Shown here piece after piece: positions 54,383 to 59,352 of a DNA stretch of 59,352 nt. The stretch is from Bacteroidales bacterium (GTDB lineage: Bacteria > Bacteroidota > Bacteroidia > Bacteroidales > UBA932). Where the stretch lies: assembly GCA_009777095.1 (NCBI GenBank), contig WRMN01000013.1, forward strand, positions 1 to 59,352, written 5' to 3'. A model generated the notes under the pieces. The model was not told the origin of the DNA, did not search any database, and saw only the letters and a program-made list of their open reading frames with translations. Each line of letters starts with the position of its first letter. Position 1 is the first letter of the stretch. The translations under genes and the position numbers were made by a program.

Positions 54383-56249
54383 CGTTGGGAATGCCTACTT
54401 TTGTTAATAATTTATCTATTTGCGTACTACCATCTATTGGAGGGGTTTCCTCTATTTTTGGCCTTTCGTTTTTTCGGTCGCGGGCAAATACGGTTGCTGC
54501 ATTTACTTGCTGTGTTATATCCGTATTATTGGGCAACTCTATTACTTCTTTTCCGTCGGGAAGGGTATAGAACTCTGCCAATTCGGGTTGCTTTCGTTCC
54601 AAATATACAGCAGGGTCCCAAATGCCGTTTTTATTATCGTCGCGAATCAGCCGCAGGGTATATGTTCCTGCTCTTAAATAGTCCATAAGCACTGCTCCGT
54701 CTTCGGTAATAATTTCTTCCCGCAAAACCCTGTCCTTTTTCTCGTTCAGCAATTGTACGATGAGCTGTTGCTCCTGTTCAACACCTGAAATAACAAACTT
54801 TATACTGCTGTATTTATCGGGATTTTCGGTAGTAAGGGGTTTAGTAATCGTATCATTAGTCAAGCCGTAAATATCCGTAAAGGCTTCCGGCAAGAGCGAC
54901 AACTCATAACTTGTTCCGGTCTGCCACTTTGCCTGCAGTATGTATTGGCGAAGATATACGGTATCCGCTGTCAGAGTATAGGGTTCCGCTGTTTGTTTGT
55001 CCTTATCCTTATCGTCTTTTTTCCAAAGCTGTATCTTTTCCTTATCCACCTGCGTAAGTAAGGTCGGAAATTTCAGTAAGATGCCATGTTTTATAATGGT
55101 TTCACCGCTAAAGCTAATATTTGGCGTAAGCTTCGGTTCTGTATCTTCTTCCTCCTTGTCCTTTTTCTTTTCTTCCTTCTTCACCTGCAGTCTCAAGGGC
55201 GTAGTATAAGGCGATAAAAGTTCTAAGGAGTCGGTTCGATGGTAGGTAATCGATGCTGATATTGTATCGGGTAAGGCTGCTGCGGTAATCCAGTAAATCA
55301 AGGTGTCGGAAAAACGGCTGCGCTCTACGACCATATCCGCTTCCGCAACATCTTTTATCAATAGCGAATCAACAATAGCATGCGGTTGCGTGAAAACTAA
55401 TGTGATTTGCCGTTTCCCTGTCAGTTCCTGTTCCTTGAGGAATTGTTTGCCTGCTTTTTCCGTAGAAGCATACAGTTCCCATTCGTAAGGCCGCGCCAAC
55501 AATTGCAGGGTGTCCTTAGGGTCTATTGCCGTAAGCAGTTCCTTGTAATCGGTAATTACCGTTACAGGCCAGACCACGCTATCAAGAAAAGCCAACATTT
55601 CGCTGCCTGCATCGTATCTCAGATTGTTATTTTTATCAACAAAGGCAGCCATACTGTACTGTCTCGGCTTAATATTCTGAAGGGTAAAATAGCCCCACTC
55701 GTCGGTGCGTGCAATAGCTACAGGCAGGGTCTTATAAATGGCCGTGTCGCTTCGGTCTTCATATAAGGCTACTGTTGCGGCGGGCACAGGCTCTTTGGTA
55801 TAAGCATCTAACACCTTTCCGGTAAGTTTCATGGAATCGATTATTGGGCCTGTAGAAAAAACGTAACGAAAAGGCGGGAAAGGGTTGCTTTCATTCAGGT
55901 CGGAAATAGACGCCCCAAAATCAATCACGTAACTTGTGTTACTTTTTAAACTGTCATTGAACACCACTTGCACGGTCTTTCCTCGTATGCGTACTTCAGG
56001 CCGTAGGAGCGAAGGGGGCGAAAGTACTACATTTTTCGCAGCGTCCTTCACTTGCACATATTCATCAAAACGCAATATTACTTTCGATGGATTTTGATAA
56101 ATTGCATAATATTCCGGCAAGGTCATCAGCAACACCGGAGGAATGGAATCTTTAGGCCCTCCGCCGGGGCCTTGCGAGACATTGGCGCAACGTCCCATCA
56201 GCAAGATCAGCGTTAAGACGAATACAATATTTGTAAGAATACGTGCCAC
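54354..56249 (-). CDS. Ig-like (Big_5) lipoprotein of Bacteroidetes
   Basis: A 631-residue envelope protein starting with a membrane leader and Cys 21 (LMGRC, an unusual Arg at -1 of the lipobox). It is followed by GGGPKDSIPPVLLMTLPEYY, the conserved start of this Bacteroidetes family, and an SbsA-like Ig domain (VILRFDEYVQVKDAAKNVVL with VVFNDSLKSNTSYVIDFG). A carboxypeptidase-like repeat (TGKVLDAYTKEPVPAATVAL) is in the first third. The C-terminal half is beta-rich. Presumed structural or envelope role. Confidence 0.82.
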   Translation of the reverse strand: MARILTNIVFVLTLILLMGRCANVSQGPGGGPKDSIPPVLLMTLPEYYAIYQNPSKVILRFDEYVQVKDAAKNVVLSPPSLLRPEVRIRGKTVQVVFNDSLKSNTSYVIDFGASISDLNESNPFPPFRYVFSTGPIIDSMKLTGKVLDAYTKEPVPAATVALYEDRSDTAIYKTLPVAIARTDEWGYFTLQNIKPRQYSMAAFVDKNNNLRYDAGSEMLAFLDSVVWPVTVITDYKELLTAIDPKDTLQLLARPYEWELYASTEKAGKQFLKEQELTGKRQITLVFTQPHAIVDSLLIKDVAEADMVVERSRFSDTLIYWITAAALPDTISASITYHRTDSLELLSPYTTPLRLQVKKEEKKKDKEEEDTEPKLTPNISFSGETIIKHGILLKFPTLLTQVDKEKIQLWKKDDKDKDKQTAEPYTLTADTVYLRQYILQAKWQTGTSYELSLLPEAFTDIYGLTNDTITKPLTTENPDKYSSIKFVISGVEQEQQLIVQLLNEKKDRVLREEIITEDGAVLMDYLRAGTYTLRLIRDDNKNGIWDPAVYLERKQPELAEFYTLPDGKEVIELPNNTDITQQVNAATVFARDRKNERPKIEETPPIDGSTQIDKLLTKVGIPNDDNKAESRE

Positions 56250-56271
56250 TTTTTATGTTTTTTTATAGTAG

Positions 56272-58590
56272 TTAATGTTGAATTAATATATTTTGTTGTT
56301 GAATTATTTCATTTCCCTGCAACAGAATTAATGAATACAATCCGTTAGGTACATTGCTGACATTAACGTTGAAATTACTGTTGAAATTAACTACCTGTTG
56401 GTCTAAGACTAAGGCGCCTGACATTACGGAATACATTTGAACGCGGCAATTATTCTGTTGACCTTGCATGTTGTTTGCCTGCTGTTGCAGTACATTTTGT
56501 TGGCATAGTTCTACAACTTCGGAATTAATTTCGCAATATATGATAGAAGAGGCAGGATTAGGATAGAACGAATAGCGGAAAGGATAAATGGGGAGGCCTG
56601 TAACCAAAAAATCATGGCCAGTCATTCGACTCCAACCACAACCATCCTGTATTCGCAATTGGATGCTATGATAGCCGGGGCGGTCAAAGCCATGCGGCTG
56701 ATATATAGTTGACCATCCGGTAAACATTGCCACATAAGAAGATAGGTTAGGGTGTTCAGGAGGCGTAATTGTCCACTGATATGCCAATGCAGGCGGCATG
56801 TGCGATAAGGCAGCTTCTAAATAATAAAGTGTTCCGGTTTCTCCCTGACCTTGTAAACAATGTGTTTGATAATCCAAAACCCCGTGAAGCACAGGAATGG
56901 GACTGGTCTGAACGTTTTTGCTAAACGTATATGAGTTTCCATTGAGAGAAAAACTGAAATTGACAGTAGCAAACACCGGATCGTTGGACTCTGCTGATCG
57001 TTGAAATACGGCTCCGTTCAAACCATCATCGGCTGTTTTTACAAGACCTTGGCTGCAACTCCATTGCGGATTTGTAGCATTTGCAGGAAGATTGGCTAAT
57101 GTGTAAGTTGCCTGGCAGGTTCCGCTGGAAATGATGTCGGGGCCGGTAATTAAAACATTTATTGCTATTCCTTCAAGAGTTGGAAACTTGATTCCAACAG
57201 GATCAAGCCAGTCGCGCAATCGTCTTCGACTGTCCGTTGCATCGTTACCTGTCCAGGAAACACTGAGCTTGCCGTAATAATCCGGATATGCTAAATTTCC
57301 ACAACTTCCAGAACCTCCATGTAATTGTCCTATTATTTTATGGTTATTATTTATTAAGGGCGAACCGGAAGAACCTTTTTCAGTTGCCCCTAAATTCCAT
57401 AGAACATTCCAATGGGTATTAGGCAAAGAAGGATATTCATTTTCCCAGTTTATTGGTTCAGATTGATTTTTTATGTCATTAGTGATACTAATCTTCTTTG
57501 GGTTGCCGTGTGGATGATGTATTCCAATGCCGCTCGTTCCGGCGTTCCCCGATCGATCCCATCCAAGATAATACGGTATAAAATTGCTTAAATTACGTGG
57601 ATCTTCGGTTAATAGCAGCAAGGCAAAATCTGAAATACTGTCATTGGCAACAATTGTTGCACCTGTTGTGCTTTTATGTGGTGGCTCAACAGCACTGCTA
57701 TCACATTCCGGATATTCATAATCCCAATAAAAAGTCCACTGCGAAGCATCATTATTAGCAATAGCGTCAAAAACCTGATTTCCAAACTCATCTCGCAAGC
57801 CGTGGTTAGCAGTCAACACGTAGGGGGTGTTGTCGTTATTTGTATTATTCACTAATGCACCGGAACCTCTTCTTGTTCCATCGCTTTTTGGAACCAGTAT
57901 TTTAACTACAGCCCGTTTTTCGTTTTGCCAATTATTCCCTTCCGGGCAGTTAATATTTATCTGACAATCGCCTACAATAACAGCAGATGTATCAATAATG
58001 TCCCCTGATCTGTTAATATTTCTATATCCGTAATCAATACGGGAAATGGATATAATGGCAGAGTCCTGAACCATTGCCGGCTGCCAGTATTCAAAAACGA
58101 TCGTTTCGCCATAAATCAAGCCGGTAGCAAATTTCTTGGGATGGGCAAAGCTGCCATTCAAAAAATCGGAAATTACAGCACCTATGAACTGTCCGGTTTT
58201 TTCATTATATACAAAAAATTTAGCTCCCTCAGGAAGATAGAATTTATCGTAATAGGTATTGGTGGACAAGGCGTCCGGCAATCGAACTTTTAGTTGCCAC
58301 AGTCTGTCACCGTTGCCTAAGGTATGCCAGGTTCCGGAATTGTTCAGCGTATAGCTGACATGTACAGGATATGCAAAACGGAAAAATCCGGGCCGTGTAT
58401 CAGCAATAGCGTCTTCGGCATTGATAACTACTATGTTCGGCTTTTCTAATGTTTGGACAAGTGTTTCACTATGCTGAATATCAGTTTCTTGAATAAGACT
58501 CAAACCAATGGGCTGTTCGCATGTTGTTATTTGTGCAGGCAATATGTAGCCATACAAACAAAGGACACAAACTAATAGTATTTGTTTCAT
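56272..58590 (-). CDS. Secreted lysyl-endopeptidase-like serine protease with T9SS sorting domain
   Basis: A 772-residue protein with a signal peptide (LLVCVLCLYGYILPAQ). The S1 trypsin-like domain has His 263 (VLTANHGLRDEFG), Asp 321 (DSISDFALLLL) and Ser 408 (GATEKGSSGSPLI). GWDRSGNAGTSGIGIHHPHG and KKISITND are the hallmark segments of lysyl endopeptidases. Ig/PKD-like domains follow at about 470-650. The C-terminus from FRYSFYPNPASSIIYCEINS is a T9SS type A sorting domain, with a Gln/Asn-rich insert (LQQQANNMQGQQNN). It is probably on the cell surface and cleaves after Lys. Its start overlaps the small lipoprotein stop by one base. Confidence 0.88.
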   Translation of the reverse strand: MKQILLVCVLCLYGYILPAQITTCEQPIGLSLIQETDIQHSETLVQTLEKPNIVVINAEDAIADTRPGFFRFAYPVHVSYTLNNSGTWHTLGNGDRLWQLKVRLPDALSTNTYYDKFYLPEGAKFFVYNEKTGQFIGAVISDFLNGSFAHPKKFATGLIYGETIVFEYWQPAMVQDSAIISISRIDYGYRNINRSGDIIDTSAVIVGDCQININCPEGNNWQNEKRAVVKILVPKSDGTRRGSGALVNNTNNDNTPYVLTANHGLRDEFGNQVFDAIANNDASQWTFYWDYEYPECDSSAVEPPHKSTTGATIVANDSISDFALLLLTEDPRNLSNFIPYYLGWDRSGNAGTSGIGIHHPHGNPKKISITNDIKNQSEPINWENEYPSLPNTHWNVLWNLGATEKGSSGSPLINNNHKIIGQLHGGSGSCGNLAYPDYYGKLSVSWTGNDATDSRRRLRDWLDPVGIKFPTLEGIAINVLITGPDIISSGTCQATYTLANLPANATNPQWSCSQGLVKTADDGLNGAVFQRSAESNDPVFATVNFSFSLNGNSYTFSKNVQTSPIPVLHGVLDYQTHCLQGQGETGTLYYLEAALSHMPPALAYQWTITPPEHPNLSSYVAMFTGWSTIYQPHGFDRPGYHSIQLRIQDGCGWSRMTGHDFLVTGLPIYPFRYSFYPNPASSIIYCEINSEVVELCQQNVLQQQANNMQGQQNNCRVQMYSVMSGALVLDQQVVNFNSNFNVNVSNVPNGLYSLILLQGNEIIQQQNILIQH

Positions 58591-59060
58591 TATTCTACAA
58601 CTGTAAAAGGTTTGAATGACAAATAATAATACCCTAGGTTGAAATGCAGTTTTAGTTCTTCAGGCATAGCAGTATAGGATTCTGTTCTAATAACAGCTGT
58701 GCGAAAAACATCACTATCGCAATAATCACTACCATCCACATAATAGCGTTCACAAAAAAGTATAGCCGATAGAGGAACATAAGGATCCAAGTTTAACAAG
58801 TCTATTTTTCGTGTCATCCATATACTACGGGAAGTAGCTGTGTAATCTGTGTCAAATGTGAGCGTATAGCAATGTTCGCAATCTACTGGTTCAAGTTCTT
58901 TCAAAACGCCTGTTTCAGTATTAACGATACCTGCCAATTTCCATTTGGTTCCTTCCAAATAGGTTCTTTCTATGAGGGGTGCTGTTTCTTCCTTGCAGGA
59001 AAAAAAACTCCCTGCAATAATCAGCAAAGATGCTGTAAATTTTAAGATACTTGTTTTCAT
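58590..59060 (-). CDS. Small lipoprotein (META/lipocalin-like), function unknown
   Basis: A 156-residue lipoprotein (FFSC, Cys at residue 22). The mature part begins EGTKWKLAGIVNTETGVLKE and contains DCEHCYTLTFDTDYTATSRS, a CxxC motif in strand-rich sequence, reminiscent of META-domain or lipocalin-like Bacteroidales lipoproteins. The single overlapping base with the protease gene implies coupling. It may inhibit or assist the protease, but that is inference. The unit is apparently duplicated with the protease gene. Confidence 0.7.
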   Translation of the reverse strand: MKTSILKFTASLLIIAGSFFSCKEETAPLIERTYLEGTKWKLAGIVNTETGVLKELEPVDCEHCYTLTFDTDYTATSRSIWMTRKIDLLNLDPYVPLSAILFCERYYVDGSDYCDSDVFRTAVIRTESYTAMPEELKLHFNLGYYYLSFKPFTVVE

Positions 59061-59158
59061 GATCTTGAAGTTTTAGAATAAAAAGTTTATAAAGCTATTG
59101 AATTTTAAATCTTTAATTTTGGGGTAAAGGTAATAAAAAAATTAACGATATAACAACT

Positions 59159-59352
59159 TTAATGGCACACCAAAATAGTCTGCTGTTGAATTATTTCATT
59201 TCCCTGCAACAGAATTAAGAAATATAATCCGTTAGGTACATTGCTGACATTAACGTTGAAATTACTGTTGAAATTAACTACCTGTTGGTCTAAGACTAAG
59301 GCGCCTGACATTACGGAATACATTTGAACGCGGCAATTATTCTGTTGACCTT
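59159..59352 (-). CDS. Second copy of the T9SS protease gene, C-terminal end (runs off the right edge)
   Basis: The minus-strand frame opens at the window edge and stops at 59159-59161 (TAA). The 64 visible codons encode the end of a T9SS sorting domain nearly identical to that of the protease at 56.3-58.6 kb (NNCRVQMYSVMSGALVLDQQ, VPNGLYFLILLQGNEIIQQQ). Only the last few residues differ (TILVCH in place of NILIQH). Over 168 bases the two copies differ by three. Probably a tandem paralogue. Confidence 0.8.
   Translation of the reverse strand, partial: GQQNNCRVQMYSVMSGALVLDQQVVNFNSNFNVNVSNVPNGLYFLILLQGNEIIQQQTILVCH
59185..59352. repeat. 168-base near-identical repeat of 56298-56465
   Basis: By eye 165 of 168 bases match, at an offset of 2887 bases, which equals one protease plus lipoprotein unit. 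The repeat extends past the window edge. Confidence 0.8.

Overview
The window is chromosomal DNA from a member of the Bacteroidetes (Bacteroidota), most likely the order Bacteroidales. The evidence is the gene order of the ribosomal cluster, promoters of the Bacteroidetes type (TAnnTTTG, sometimes with a TTTG about 19-20 bases upstream), many lipoproteins with short n-regions, a type IX secretion (T9SS) C-terminal sorting domain, and families typical of the phylum (DUF3098, DUF3109, DUF4221, GGGtGRT, GldA-type ABC ATPase, PorT-type barrels). I found no rRNA gene, tRNA gene or CRISPR array. One short candidate small RNA gene is proposed.

Layout. 1-5.1 kb: the end of a DUF3109 gene, then a minus-strand housekeeping run (holB, ftsX, a DUF3098 gene, uppP, cysS). 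5.4-10.8 kb: a lipoprotein gene and a tight four-gene operon (two Gfo/Idh/MocA oxidoreductases, a DUF1080 lipoprotein, a sugar-phosphate isomerase/epimerase-fold lipoprotein) that looks like a periplasmic 3-keto-glycoside pathway. 11.1-21.2 kb: an RND efflux pump subunit with no partner genes, and a 2334-residue secreted adhesin-like protein that ends abruptly. 21.4-24.8 kb (plus strand): a fused O-/N-acyltransferase of the OlsF/GlsB-GlsA type, a small cysteine-rich exported peptide and its DUF4221 partner. 24.8-30.87 kb: an AT-rich accessory island holding a 1547-residue nuclease-helicase fusion of RecQ type and a tail-anchored coiled-coil partner. It is bounded by an IS5-like transposase remnant and a 17-base imperfect direct repeat, and it abuts the 3' end of the ribosomal cluster.

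30.87-42.0 kb (minus strand): rplP to rplQ in the usual order with map, infA, secY and rpoA. The S10-proximal half (rpsJ to rpsC) is absent, and rplP has its own promoter. 42.0-43.0 kb: the break region, with a candidate small RNA and an orphan CdiA-CT-like nuclease gene. 43.0-50.05 kb: pfkA, a beta-barrel protein, an iron-sulfur scaffold/GGGtGRT pair, a GldA-like ATPase, a ROK kinase, a small membrane protein, an MBL hydrolase and a lipoprotein. 50.4-59.35 kb (minus strand): an acyl-CoA synthetase, ispG, a PorT-like barrel, an Ig-like lipoprotein, and a lysyl-endopeptidase-like T9SS protease with a small lipoprotein. The protease gene appears to be duplicated in tandem, with the second copy running off the right edge.

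Most promising for novelty: the two-gene nuclease-helicase/tail-anchor system at 25.06-30.48 kb (a candidate anti-phage system), the orphan PD-(D/E)XK toxin and small RNA at the S10 operon break, the exported peptide/DUF4221 pair, and a recurrent family of low-complexity intergenic spacers (AAACTTT-type and CACTAAC-type words), several of them inside the ribosomal operon. All assignments come from reading motifs in the sequence; no database search was run.
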